A stretch of 64,000 nt of DNA, taken from Oscarella lobularis. Lineage: Eukaryota; Porifera; Homoscleromorpha; Homosclerophorida; Oscarellidae. Position numbers and translations under genes: made by a program. Positions 46,701 through 58,030 of the stretch are shown in pieces. The DNA lies in the NCBI RefSeq assembly GCF_947507565.1, contig NC_089188.1:1550001-1614000 (forward strand). Direction: 5' to 3'. Each line of letters starts with the position of its first letter. The first letter of the stretch is position 1. The notes under the pieces were generated by a model. It saw only the letters and a program-made list of their open reading frames with translations. It was not told the origin of the DNA and did not search any database.

Positions 46701-48940
46701 CTTTTCGTGCATGCCTATTTATTTTTGATTAATTAAACTTTTGACTAGGACTGCACCAGAATGCCAATCCCAGTCATATAAACGTTTCCCAAATTAAAGG
46801 TTTCATATCAATTGATATATTGTGTCTTGTCAACATGGATGTGATGAATCGCAGAGGCTGCGGAACACATTGAGATAGCACTAACGCACGTCAACACGTC
46901 GACCAGAGCAGCTGTACGTTTATTTGATAGATTGAACATAAGCATCCTATCGTCGATCTGTTTATAGGAAAATGCTAGAAAAATGACGCGAATTCAGCGC
47001 GAATTGATTGGCGTTGACGATCTTCTACGACCCGGACGAGTAAGTTGAGGGGAGATCCGTTAATTAAATAATTTGTTGATCCTTCGTCTCACAAGGTTTT
47101 TATTATGGAGGGAAATCTTCTCAAACTCGGAGTCAACGGAGCGAAAGTCAAGATATTTTTTCTGGTACAATACTGTGCTAATTTGCATTGGTTGTATGGG
47201 ATCTTCGTTTAGTTTAATGACATTCTTTTGTACGCTGCCAAACGGACGGTGATTTACGGTTCTCAGCTAGTGGCAAAGAAAGCGATACCTCTAAGTGAAC
47301 TGAAGGTGGGGGAAGAAATGCTTTCTTTCAAATAAACTATAACCTTATACGTATACGGTGCAAAGGTGGAAGATGAGGTCGGAAGAGAGAACGGTTCTGT
47401 ATTCAAATTGACGGATAAGGACGGATCTTTTATCGTTATGGCAAGGTGAGTTCTTGCAGCTCAGCACGTCTGCCATACGTTTTACGTTCCTGCAGTTCTT
47501 GTGCGGAAAAGCAGCTGTGGCTTGAAGCGTTTCGTAAGGCAATGAAAGCCTACGACTATGAAGCAGAAGGACAAGGCGATTCCTTCCACGTGAGCAGCTG
47601 CTGCTTTAGTTCTTGGTGCACAATTTCTAGTTTTGTTTAGGACTTGCGAAGCAGTCTTGAAGCGAAAAAGCTGCGCACCGTAGTGCCGTTGCTTGCCGGC
47701 TTCGATCAAACCGGTGAATACGAGATTCAGAACGACGTTACGGCGAAATCGACAATGACTAAGAAGTGCATGAACTGTTTATCGCGTTTTGGAATATGGA
47801 CGAGAAAGAATTGCTGCAAGGGATGCGGAAGGGTGAATCAGTTTTATATTGAATTGATTTGCCATGTTGGTCTATATGTTCACTTTAGGTCGTTTGCGGT
47901 CGATGCTTTACTCACTGTCTTTCGTTGAGTCAAAAGCTAGTTCGCGTTTGCGACGAGTGCTATAGTAAAGAGCAGAGAAAGCGTAAGACGTTCGCAATGA
48001 AGTGGTACTTGTAACGATTTCTTCTTCGGATCAGTTGCGGGCCGACGAAGAGGCTCGGCTTACTGGCGTCAAGCGGCTATGTGTCGAACACCGTCAGCGG
48101 AATCGACTCCTTCGGATTCTGCTGAGGAAAATCGAGCGATTTCTCCTTCCGGGGATAAGGCCAAGCTCCCAGTACCGGCGACTGCGACGGCGATCGCCTC
48201 GCGGCTGGGCGACGACCGTTTGTCTACCATGCGCGAACGGTCGCGAGCTCTTGTCGCATTTCAAGCGAATTCTCTTGATTTGCCGGCTCGTGGCAAAGTG
48301 CTCTTGTCGCTGCAAGACAAGCAGTTTTCGTCCGACGTAAAAAAAATGACTGCACTTTGAGAGTAAGCTATTTCATTTTTTGGTCGTTCTTTTCAGAGAG
48401 AATTGAGCGGGTACTTAATAACAAAAATGAAAGGAAAGGCCGGGTGGAAGCGCTTCTGGTTGACAGTCGCCAACAGTTGCTTCAATTTCTATCGATCACA
48501 TGAAGTAACGTTGTGACGCGTCAACTTTGTGTCGTGCACTTGTCCTCTCTTTTTTCAGGATCCGCATCTGATTCAAGCACTCCCATTGCCCGAGTTTGAT
48601 TTGTCGTTTCCCGAAAGAGTGAGTTCTAGTACGATTGATTGATTTTATATAATTCTATATGATTCAGAATGATTCCGACGAATTGGACGTGGCTCAGCAA
48701 TTGCCGTACATCTTCAAATTGTACTCGAACGACCAAACGTACTACTTCATGACGGAAAGCCTGTATTCTCTTGAAAGGTGCGGCGTCACGGTCAAACGAC
48801 CAACTCGAAACAGACAAAACAACGCTTGGTTTTTTTTCAGATGGATTGAGGTGCTGAATAGCGTCGTTCGACTGTCCCACGGTCGTTGCGGAGCCAAAAT
48901 GAAGAAGCACAACGCGCAGCGTTCGCACACTATTGTCTAA
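43779..48940 (+). CDS. FERM-DH-PH-FYVE-like-PH Rho exchange factor, paralogue B
   Basis: Same architecture and largely the same intron positions as the gene at 37494. FERM starts MLICEVRVYSSDPLVFTFQ, then LWNEVLQVVPLADPRFFGLL and LWLDMDKALGKQV; F3 ends KEIWRLFTDFYAFY. The next exon appears to begin about 45 bases further upstream than in A and C (acceptor near 45620, AAAAGTTAG), which adds a Ser-rich stretch. Using the acceptor position of A and C would create a TAA. DH has YFCVIREIRDTERSYVRDL, LLLPKQVSELFLNLDL, GDIMKRRMACMK and VSEFFYRPFQRMVHYKELL. PH1 has FIMEGNLLKLGVNG and FLFNDILLYAAKR. The FYVE-like zinc module is KCMNCLSRFGIWTRKNCCKGCG, with VCGRC and RVCDEC. PH2 has ELSGYLITKMKGKAGWKRFW. 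It ends NAQRSHTIV at 48940. Close to A, more distant from C. Confidence 0.86.
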
Positions 48941-49529
48941 TTCGATTGGAAGATAAGTTTTAGTGATATATTGTAGCTTTGTTTCTCTAACTCATGAGCA
49001 GAAAAGATTTCAAGTGTAGACGGCTGCATCAGTGCATGGAACCCCGCCTTATCAGGCTCAATAGATGCACGCATGTCAACAGCATACAGCAATTTGCAAT
49101 TTGACATATATGCGGCTGATACGCCTCGTGGTGTACATTTTACATCTGGTACATAATGCCGGCGGTGTTCGCAGTCCTTGAACGTCTTTTTTGGCGCTTT
49201 TGAGAGGTGCATCATCGACCCTGGCGCTTGTTCCAATTGACTCGTGGTCTGTTTTTAGGTTATACTGTGAAGCTATTTTTACGTTTGGGCGGAAGTGAAA
49301 GCTATAGCGCACGCAATTCAATTTCGCAACGGCCTGTGCTCCTGTCGCCCGACGCCTGCCTGTATTTAGATAAAGTTACCAAGAATCTGCGACATTACCA
49401 ATCGCGCCTCGAGACTGCTACTAGCAGTTTGGGCAAGCTACGTTACGTGATAAGGAAGTAGACGTGTGCTGTTGATCTGCACGGATATCAACCGGCTGCT
49501 CCAATCGAGTCCTACTAGACGGCGTCGAT
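48941..49529. other. Spacer between paralogues B and C
   Basis: 589 bases. A minus-strand ORF of 99 codons (49236-48937) has protein-like composition but no motif I know, and a plus-strand ORF overlaps it (49207-49461). Neither shows splice-linked continuation. I treat both as unsupported, but they are worth a database check. Confidence 0.35.
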
Positions 49530-52500
49530 ATGCTGATTTGCGAAGTTCGTCTCCTTCCCTCGTCGGAAACTCTGGTTTTCACTGTTCGAGTGAGTCGAAA
49601 GCTCGCCCCCCCTTTTCCTATTCTTACTCCTAAGTACCTTTGTCGTTGTGACGACCGCGTGGGGGCCCGCCCCCCCGCACCTGCGTTCTTTCCACAGAAT
49701 AAGGCGAAAGGCAGAAAATTGTGGGAAGACGTTCTTGAAGTGGTCCCGATCGCCCGAGCGCACTATTTCGGACTCCAGTACACGGACGAGTACAACAAAA
49801 AGGTCAGAGGATCGTTAGTCTCTTCCCACCCCCTTTCCTCACACGTCCTTTCGATCCCGCTGTGACGCCAGTGCTGGCTTGATCTCGACGAAAGCCTCGG
49901 GAAGCAAGTGGGGAAAGGTAAACGAATATATCCCGAACAAAAACAGAGCAAACGTTCGAATCGATCGTTTTGCAGCGAACAGCGCCAGCTGGAGCGGCGA
50001 ATCGATTCTCTTCGACGTTGCCGTCAAATTCTGGCCCGAAGAGCCGAGTCGCATCGACGACGATCTCGTCAAGTAAGAAAAGCGAAACCCTAAACGACGT
50101 TTCCGATCTCTTACGCATGCAGATGCCTATTGGTTATTCAGCTGCAGGAGAGCTTGTTAGAAAATCGGTTAGACCGCTAACTGATGCACATTGGGCCCCC
50201 CCGCTTTGCGCGCGGGAGTCAATACGTCTGTTTCAAGGTTACGGTGCGGTCATCAGACGCTCGTCAAAATAGGAGCGTATCTCTTGCAAAGTCAGTCGTC
50301 CCTCCCCCTCCCCTCCCTCGGGGAGGGAACGTAACGCATCCCAATTTTTGCATTTATTCGATTCGAAGGTCACATCGGGAATGCGGGTTGCGGTGAATTA
50401 GGGGAGAACTATTCCAGTCAGTTCTGTCTCGTTCCCGACCAGGCGAGGACGCTTCCTCGTTTACGTGATTTACTGTTTCTAATTAATTAATTATTAGACG
50501 CCAGAACTGGAGGCGGAAATGGAGGAGCTGCATCAGTCAGACATATGCCGGTATTCCTATATAAATCTATCTATGAAAAATTGCACTATTCATTCGTCGT
50601 CTCCTAGAAACTTGACTGCTAGCCAATGCGATACTCAAATACTCAAACTCTGCTCTCGATTGAACGAGTATGGCGTTCATTTTTTCAAGGCCCTAGTGAG
50701 ACTAAATAATCTCCACGTGTCGTCTATCATAGTACTCATTCGATTCTTTCTAAGGACGGCGACGGTTCCACTACGGAAATAGCTCTTGGGATTAGTCGAA
50801 GTGGCATTTCCGTTTACAGCCAAGGTCAAAAGATGAACAGTTTTCCTTGGTACTAAAAATAGTAAAAAGACTCTTTGTCGCCTGCGTAATTCTTTTTGTG
50901 TAGGGTAATGATAAAAAAATGTCGTTCTACGTCAACTTGCTTCTATCTCGACTTGCACTCGTTGGTACGTAGAACGGCGGTTGTGTCGTCAACGTCTCAT
51001 CCGGCGCTAATTGCATAGAAAGGAAAATCCGCTGAAGTCGGTTTCAAGATGGACAAATGGAATTGTAAGCAATTATGGCATTTGTTCGTAGACTTCCAAG
51101 CGTTCTATCGGTAATAAGCGATAAACGTCAGTACGACTTATATCCAGCGAACTCCGTATTGTTTACAGATTGCCCACTTCCTCTGCGTCTAGCAGAACGC
51201 ATCCTCTACTGCTCCAGTCGCAAATCTCCGTGCGCAGGTAATTGGAACTGACGACAGGGAGAAGCCCTTTCACTGTGCAACGCTGACTTCCAGGAAGTCA
51301 CCGAGTCCCGGCCGAGTCCGCTTCGTGTCGCCCTCTCCCGCTCCGTCGTTGCCCTCGCCGGAAAAGGAAGCGCAGCAGAGCAGCGGCGGCATCAAATTGC
51401 GCAAATCACGGCAAGTGGCTTCTCCTCTCGCGAGAAAAGAGAGATGCATGCAAAGCGATGCAAAACGTCTCATAAATAATTTGTTTTAGGCTCGGGTCGG
51501 CTCGACGCAAAATCGTTTCGGAGCGAGTGACGGCCGATCGAATAATTGCCGCCACGCTATCGCGAGCGCCGTCGGCGATGCGAAGCAATTCGCTCTCGAA
51601 GGACGCCGACAGCGACGTGGACATCAGTCGAAGTCTGAGCTTTCTTTCGCCGGGAAGCAGCACGAGTAGTAGCAGCGATGTATCGGTGGCGTTGGAGGAG
51701 GAGGAAGACGAGGAGGCGGGAAAGGAGTCGTCGACGACGGCTTTGACGCCCCACTCGGCACTGCTCGCTTGCGAGAACGTCCCTTTGGCCGACATCGGAG
51801 AGATGGTTCGGAATATGTCGGACGACAAAGTGACGAATCGCGCGACCAATGCTTATTATTTCGTCGCGTGCGAGATCAGAGACACGGAGAGATCGTATTT
51901 TCGAGATCTCGAACTCCTAAGCGACGTGAGTTCCGTCCTCCAGGCGACGACCTCTCTCTATTCGTCTTTTTTTTTTTCAGTTTCGCGAAGAGATCGAGAA
52001 CTCGCGTTTGCTGCTTCCTAAGCAGATCGCCGAATTGTTTGGAAATCTGGGTCTGCTTGAGACCTTTCACAGGCATTTTCTTGCGGAAATAGAAGATCGT
52101 CTCAACTACTGGTATAGATGACCACTATTGACTACAATGCAATAGACTTGAGCATTTGCATGTGTTTTTTCCCCCAGGGAGTCGCAGTCTGATCGCTACG
52201 CGAAATGCACCGTCGGCGACATTATGAAAAGGAGAATGGCGTGCATGAAGGTTTCTCTCGTTTGCTTTGCATGCGCTTTGCGCTTCAGACAAGGGTGCCA
52301 TAGGTGTACAGGAACTACGTTACGAATGAAAGCAGGATTTTCGAGCTGCTGAATCACTGGCAGAGCAAAATGAGCGATTTTGCTAGAATCTGTGCAAAAT
52401 TCGAAGTGCAATCCTATCTTCCTACTCATAGATTATTTGTTGATTGTGTCTGTAGGAAACGGAGGCGGGTCGTAAGCCTGTTTCAGAGCTGTTCTATCGT

Positions 52501-55500
52501 CCCTTTCAGCGTATGGTTCACTATAAAGAGTTGCTCAAAAGTGAGTCAAAAAAAGATGGGCCGGATTTAAATGCATGCACGTGCGAACGTCTACTAGGAC
52601 TCCTGCAGCAGTCGTATTCTCGAGAATCCGCTAGCGATTTGGCTGATATCAAAGGTTCGCTTGCACGCGCGCATTTCTTTCTTGCCTGACGAGTGTACGA
52701 TTTTTGCAGAGGCATTGGAATACATTGAGAGTGCTCTTGAGAGTGTAAACATTTCAACGAAAGCAGCGGTTCGTAAACTACTTGCAGCATCGCTAGACAC
52801 CACCTAAGCCCCTCTCACGACGGTTAGATAATTCTGCATTGTAGAATCGGGCCAATTCACTGTCAATTTGACCGGACTAATAAGTGTAGCGCACTGCCCG
52901 TTATAGAAGCGGACGTAGCACCTGATTTTGCTGACCAAGCGTACTGCTGTAACTGCGCGTATTTGTTCGCTTTTCGCGTCCAAATAGCGACTCAATGTCT
53001 TTAGAATGGACCCACAATGCATTTCGCGACCGATTTATCGTAGCAACGCGACGATTGACGTCATGCGTTGCTCAATGTAGCGTGACAGGGCGTGTCTTGC
53101 GTACGCAGCACACATTCTTCGTCTTTTTTCGCGTTTTGAGACAAAGTTTCGTTTGTTTTTGTCGGCAGAAATGCATTTGCGGCCGATTGGCGGAGGTTTC
53201 GGTTCAAACGAAGCACTTTTTGTCACTTTTTGATCGTGAATAGCTGCAGTCGTTAGTTCCCTCTATGTATTTCGTTCAAATGCCTGCCGATGTTTAGTTC
53301 GTTGCCTCCCTGAGTAGATTAGTTAAGCTTATACTTACTTGACAAGGGTGTAACTTGGCACGCCTTCCTAGTTCTCGCATCTCTCTCCCAGCTCCTGGGC
53401 ACCTCTGTCACCGGATAAACCTCCATAGCACCGTCTTCCGTGGGGTTTGTGTCAAGTGTCGATGTTTTTTCATTTTTAAACTTCTCTAAGCGAGAAGACG
53501 CGTTTTTTGGCCTTTTTATGGTCAAACCTTAGCGGCCAAAGGGGGCCTCAGTTCAAACTTTGCTTAGAACTGTACTGACGCTACCTATTTGCCTTGATGG
53601 AAGCCTTAAGACTTTACTTCTAGCATGCTTGTGCGTTTTTAGGAGAATGCGAGGAAGCTGTTTCGTCTTCAACGCGAACTAGGTGGCATTACCAATTTGC
53701 TGGCATCGGGACGGGTACTTGTGCATAATTTCTTTGCACTTTTCGTTTCAGTCTTTTCTTTAGAAATTTATAATGGAAGGAGTGCTTCTTCAGCTTCGAA
53801 ACAATGGTTCGAAGCCCAAAATCTACATTCTGGTGAGAGATTGCGCGCTGCAATCCGTAGAAAAATAGCAATTGGTTGATAGTTTAGCGATTTTCTTTTG
53901 CGAGCCGTCAAACAATCGTCGTTCTCTGGAACTCAGCTGCTTGCAGAAAAGACATATTCTTTAGCTGGAATGAAGGTACTCTCCTCGCCTAATCGAAAGG
54001 CGTTCTGTGAATGGATTATTTCAGGTTGACGACGGATCGGACTTGGGCTTTCGCATTACACCGGCTGCGGGAAATTCTTTCGTTTTAATTGCTGGGTACG
54101 TCACCGGAGAAAGGGTAGTCATCGAATGGCATTGTGAAGTGACAGGTCGTCGATTGAAAAGAAGTCGTGGCTCGTATCGCTGAGGGAAACAATCGATGGC
54201 GTCGGAATAAAGGGTCTCGACATACAGGTAAACAAATTTCACTCGTGTTTGCATTGCACGTTATTCGCTTTGATAGGACTTACCCGTTCTGAAGTCGTCC
54301 TCGTCTCTAAAACGAGGTCTAAAATCTCCGTCACACGACTACCGGATGGCTGCGACTGTCTCTACGCCTGGAAAGCATTGCTATAATTGTCAAAAGAAAT
54401 TCAACCTCTTTAACAGGAAGAAAACGTGCAAACGTTGCTCCAAGGTAGGCCGGCTATATTGTAGTCGATTTCGTTCACGTTGCGAATGCTTTGATTTACA
54501 AGGCCTTCTGCAAGAAATGTGTGGGTAACTTCACTCGCTTGGGACAGACCGAGGCGTTGAAGAAGGTCTGCAATGCGTGTCACGAGGAGGCTATTGAAAA
54601 CGGTGCGAAGACTTATCACAGGGTTTTGCGCCAAGTCTTGAGCATCTTCTCCGTGTATATAGCCAAACTGCGCGAATCGCCGTCTCATTGGCGTTCGGCG
54701 GCGATATTGGGTCGGAGACGCGGTTCGACGACTAGTACCAAAATTGACGGAATTATAACGACAAAGAATTCATTTGGCAATGAAATTGAAATTAGTCGGG
54801 ATTCGAAGCGTCCCGTTTCGGTTGCCACGCCGGCGGTGCCCGTAGTACGCGTGCACGAGAAGCTAACACCAACCGCATCGTTTCCCCAGTCGATTTACGA
54901 GTCTCAGTCTTCTGGTGCTACTGCTCTTCAAAAGCATCGACTCAAAGTGCCGCCGAGCGCATCGTCTCAACCGTCCATTCCGCAGAACGAACAGATCTTG
55001 AGAAGCGATCACCTCATGGTTCGGCGCAAAACCGATGGGCACGTTGGTGCTGCGGCAGGGAAGAAGCAGAAAGAGTTGTCCGCCCCTGCGCGGGTTCTCT
55101 TGTCTCTCGGCGACTCTCAATTTTCACGCGATGTAAGTGGGCCGTTTCGATTCCTGTTCGCTATGTAATTCTAATACTTACTGGCTTTTCTTCTAGGAGG
55201 AAATGAGTGGCTATCTATTTCATAAAGTGAAAGGCAGAGATGGTTGGAAAAGGTTTTGGCTTGTTTTAGGGTCGGGCTATTTGAAATTTTACTGCAGTCA
55301 CGAAGTATGTGGTGCGACGTATCCAAACTTTAGGCAACTGAGCTGCTTTTTTTGTAGGAAAGCCAACCTCTCTTATATCTGCCGCTGCCTCAATACGAGC
55401 TTTCGGAGACAGAAAAGGTATAGATGAAGAACCACAGTTTGATTTTTCCTTTACTTGGCTTCTCAGCGTGATCATGGGGAGCTATCGCCCGTCCTTCCCG

Positions 55501-55738
55501 TTCCCTGCGTCTTCAAATTATTCACTTCATCGAGCGTTCACTACTTCCTAGCAGACAACAAATACACTATGGATAGGTTATGACACCCATGCACTGTCAA
55601 AAAAAAGACCGGTACATTTTGTTTCTTTTTAGGTGGGTAGAAGTTCTGGTTGGCGTTGTCAAGAAATGCCATGGCCTGCTGAGTACCATAGCAAAGCACA
55701 AGAGTTTCGGCAAAAGAAGAATTCACACAAGTCATTAG
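49530..55738 (+). CDS. FERM-DH-PH-FYVE-like-PH Rho exchange factor, paralogue C (divergent)
   Basis: Third tandem member. FERM starts MLICEVRLLPSSETLVFTVR and continues KLWEDVLEVVPIARAHYFGL and CWLDLDESLGKQV; F2/F3 have GAYLLQ, NYSSQFCLVPDQ and KQLWHLFVDFQAFYR. The linker is longer and has Ser and Glu runs (51600-51780). DH has YFVACEIRDTERSYFRDLELL, LLLPKQIAELFGNLGL, GDIMKRRMACMK and VSELFYRPFQRMVHYKELL. PH1 has FIMEGVLLQLRNNG and ILFSDFLLRAVK. The FYVE-like module (54355-54590) is HCYNCQKKFNLFNRKKTCKRC, with FCKKC and VCNAC. A basic, Ser/Thr-rich linker precedes PH2 (EEMSGYLFHKVKGRDGWKRFW), which ends GKRRIHTSH. It is clearly the most diverged of the three. One intron (52769-53642) has grown to 874 nt against roughly 60 in A and B. 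Confidence 0.85.
52769..53642 (+). other. Expanded intron in paralogue C
   Basis: The 874-nt intron lies between NISTKAA and ENARKLFRLQ, a junction where A and B have introns of about 60 nt. It contains ORFs of 60-80 codons on both strands (52995-53243 + and 53525-53319 -) with no recognisable domain. It may hold an inserted element or a small nested gene; I see no clear terminal repeats or target duplication. Confidence 0.5.
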
Positions 55739-55899
55739 GCGCTACAGTAGCAGCTGCCGTTGTTGCTGCAGTACCGCGCCGTCGTCAAAAATAGTTTATT
55801 ATTATTTATTTTCAGCTATCGTAGTAGCACTGCGCTAGACTATCTAGAACGGTTAGAATGTAGTTTGCTAATGTTATTGTTTTTATTTTCTGGATGACG

Positions 55900-57117
55900 T
55901 CACACTGCCGCTATCTGTCCGGGACTCCATCGACATTTTCCGTCGTCTCGAACAAAGAAAGCTCGTCGAAACGCGTCTTGCGCTGGCCCCGAAGCGAGAA
56001 GACCGACCGATAGACGAGCGTCGAGTTCAAAGGCGCGCAGGAAATCCTTCCGGGCCTTTTCGAGGCTTCCTTCGACCGAAAAAAGACACCCGCGTCCGCA
56101 CAAATCGCCCGCATTTTCACCGACGAGTTTCAAGCAGAGCGTCAGCTCGTCGCGCGCTTCGGCGTGCCGACCGAGGGCCCCCAAGTGGGTGGCTCGTATT
56201 CTCAACGGACCGGGCTTCTCTCGTCGCGTGGCAACGACGGCGAGCGTCGAAAACGAGAGCGACGCGGGTTTGCAAGGAACTCGCCAATCGATTCGCTTCA
56301 ACGCTTCGCGCGCGACAGATTCCCGCTCGTCTGACGTCATCGACCGAACGACGTCCTCCAATTGGTCAATATTTCCGCCGGAAACGAGTTTGACGAGCCG
56401 ATCGACGGCAATCGTCGCCTTTCCCTGCACCACGTAGCAGAGCGCCGACTTGGCGAGTGCCGACGAGTCGTCGGGGGTGACGCGAAGGCAGTGGTCCCAT
56501 TCGCGCAGCGCGTCCTGCAGATCGCCGCGCACCATGTGAACGTCTGCGGTCAACGTGCGGTAGGCGGCGACGTCGGGATTGATGGCGACCAGGAGCTGAC
56601 TGACACGGTAAACGGTCTGCAAGGGCGACGAAGCACCTGCTCCAAATGCCGTCGCTCCTCCTCCTCCTCCCGAAGCGGAAACGACGATTCTGGAGAAAAG
56701 ATTCGTCGCGCGTTCGTACAGCAAATCGCACAGCGATTGTCGCGCCCACGCGGCGGGAAATGTTCGCAAATGAGCGATCGTGCCGTCGGGCGACACGGCG
56801 AGCGACGACTCGACGTCGCTGCTTCGATTGGATAGTTCGACGTGGACGATTGCTCGTGCGCAGAGATTTGGCGCGCTTTTGCCGCCGCCTCCGCCCCCGT
56901 CCTCCTCCATCAGTCGATTGTTGGAGTCCAAGACGAACCGGAGCGTCTTGTTTCCTGTTTCACTTGTCGACCTTTCGGTTCCCATTGGATGATGCTGACG
57001 ACGATCGATGCGTTGCCTTCCCTTTGTTACGTTTGCGACTTTTGCGTTGTTTTTCGTCGTCATTTTTTTCAACTGCACGTGGTGGTGGTGGTGGAGAGGA
57101 CGCGTTTGAGGTTCCAA
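55900..57117 (-). CDS. Intronless TPR-repeat protein (TTC34-like at most)
   Basis: A single ORF of 405 codons. The N-terminus is low-complexity (His and Lys/Arg rich, then a Gly run), so the true start may be a later Met such as the one at residue 19. The middle and C-terminal parts show TPR-type helical pairs: NPDVAAYRTLTADVHMVRGD, LQDALREWDHCLRVTPDDSS, ALAKSALCYVVQGKATIAVD, then RIRATHLGALGRHAEARDEL and RKDFLRAFELD. This pattern resembles TTC34-like proteins, but I am not certain. TPR proteins bind partners; no enzyme motif is visible. It lacks introns, unlike most neighbours. It is convergent with paralogue C (about 160 bases between stops). Confidence 0.6.
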   Translation of the reverse strand: MEPQTRPLHHHHHVQLKKMTTKNNAKVANVTKGRQRIDRRQHHPMGTERSTSETGNKTLRFVLDSNNRLMEEDGGGGGGKSAPNLCARAIVHVELSNRSSDVESSLAVSPDGTIAHLRTFPAAWARQSLCDLLYERATNLFSRIVVSASGGGGGATAFGAGASSPLQTVYRVSQLLVAINPDVAAYRTLTADVHMVRGDLQDALREWDHCLRVTPDDSSALAKSALCYVVQGKATIAVDRLVKLVSGGNIDQLEDVVRSMTSDERESVAREALKRIDWRVPCKPASLSFSTLAVVATRREKPGPLRIRATHLGALGRHAEARDELTLCLKLVGENAGDLCGRGCLFSVEGSLEKARKDFLRAFELDARLSVGLLASGPAQDAFRRAFFVRDDGKCRWSPGQIAAV

Positions 57118-58030
57118 CGACCCCGCAGCGCTTTATAGAAGGAGGGGGAGGCGTCTCGCCGTAATTGGTTTAGTCTGCACCATTTGCCAGAGCCAAGACA
57201 AAGGACAGACTAAACCTAATCTGGTGCACAGGCGTTTGGACACGATATCAAAGAATAGGAGGAGACTGTTAGTGGGCACGAGTGGAAGAGTCGTCGAAAA
57301 TTGAGGCCTTCTTGGACTGTGGACAGTCTGAGTCATTTCCTTTCAAAGGAATGAGTCAGAGTGCAAGTATTGCTTCCGACGAGAAAAGATATTCTGCCTT
57401 GGAGTCATCCGGTCGGCAGACGCACGTCACCAATTCACTAATAAAATACCTCTGTGGAACGATGAGCCTAGGGCGAAAGACAGACATTGTGCCGTACGCA
57501 ACGGGTAAATGACCTTTTATAACTCCGCAAAGCGGCAACGAAAGTACGTTAATCGCGTGTGATTAGCTCATTGAAACGAATACAGAGAAAGCAGATGTAC
57601 TGGAAGAGAATGTTCGAGAAGTTTGGAGAGTCTAGATCCTTTGCATTGCCTCAAGAAAGAGTTTCTGCCTTCCAGTCATCCGGTGCCTAAAGGGAAGATG
57701 AGCCCAAAGAAGAAAATTCGCTAAATGAAGTCTACATCATTACAATCATCAGAGTGCAGGTATTTTACCTGAAGAAAAACAGCTTATCCGGCGCACGAGA
57801 GCGCGCCACAAATGCACGCGACGCGTCGTCCTTGACAACGTTTCCGGTGGGGCCGGCACGCGCTTCCTGGATTCGTTTGAATAGATAACCGATTATGCAT
57901 GCCCAAATGCGAGACACGAAACGTGACGCGGTTACCGCTCGTCACTGATTCGTCGCCCGCCCATCGCCTCTCCTATTAGAGAGCGAGTTTCTCACCAAAA
58001 CGAATCAGTCTTTTCATCCGCGCGCAACCG
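57118..58030. other. Spacer between TPR gene and filamin
   Basis: 913 bases that must hold the promoters of both divergent genes. It contains a perfect 11-base inverted repeat (57167-57177 and 57206-57216). It also has weak repeats around TCTGCCTT(GG/CC)AGTCATCCGGT (57398 and 57665). A 76-codon ORF at 57282 (+) has no known motif. No supported gene. Confidence 0.4.
57167..57216. repeat. Perfect inverted repeat (11-base arms)
   Basis: GGTTTAGTCTG (57167-57177) and CAGACTAAACC (57206-57216) are exact reverse complements with a 28-base loop. An overlapping pair TGCACCA (57176) / TGGTGCA (57222) adds a second inverted match. It could be a stem-loop, a regulatory palindrome or the remnant of a small element. 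Confidence 0.7.

Noticed and set aside
52995-53525. Two ORFs inside the long intron of paralogue C as a nested gene
   Set aside because: No recognisable domain, no clear promoter or splice pattern; kept only as an observation.
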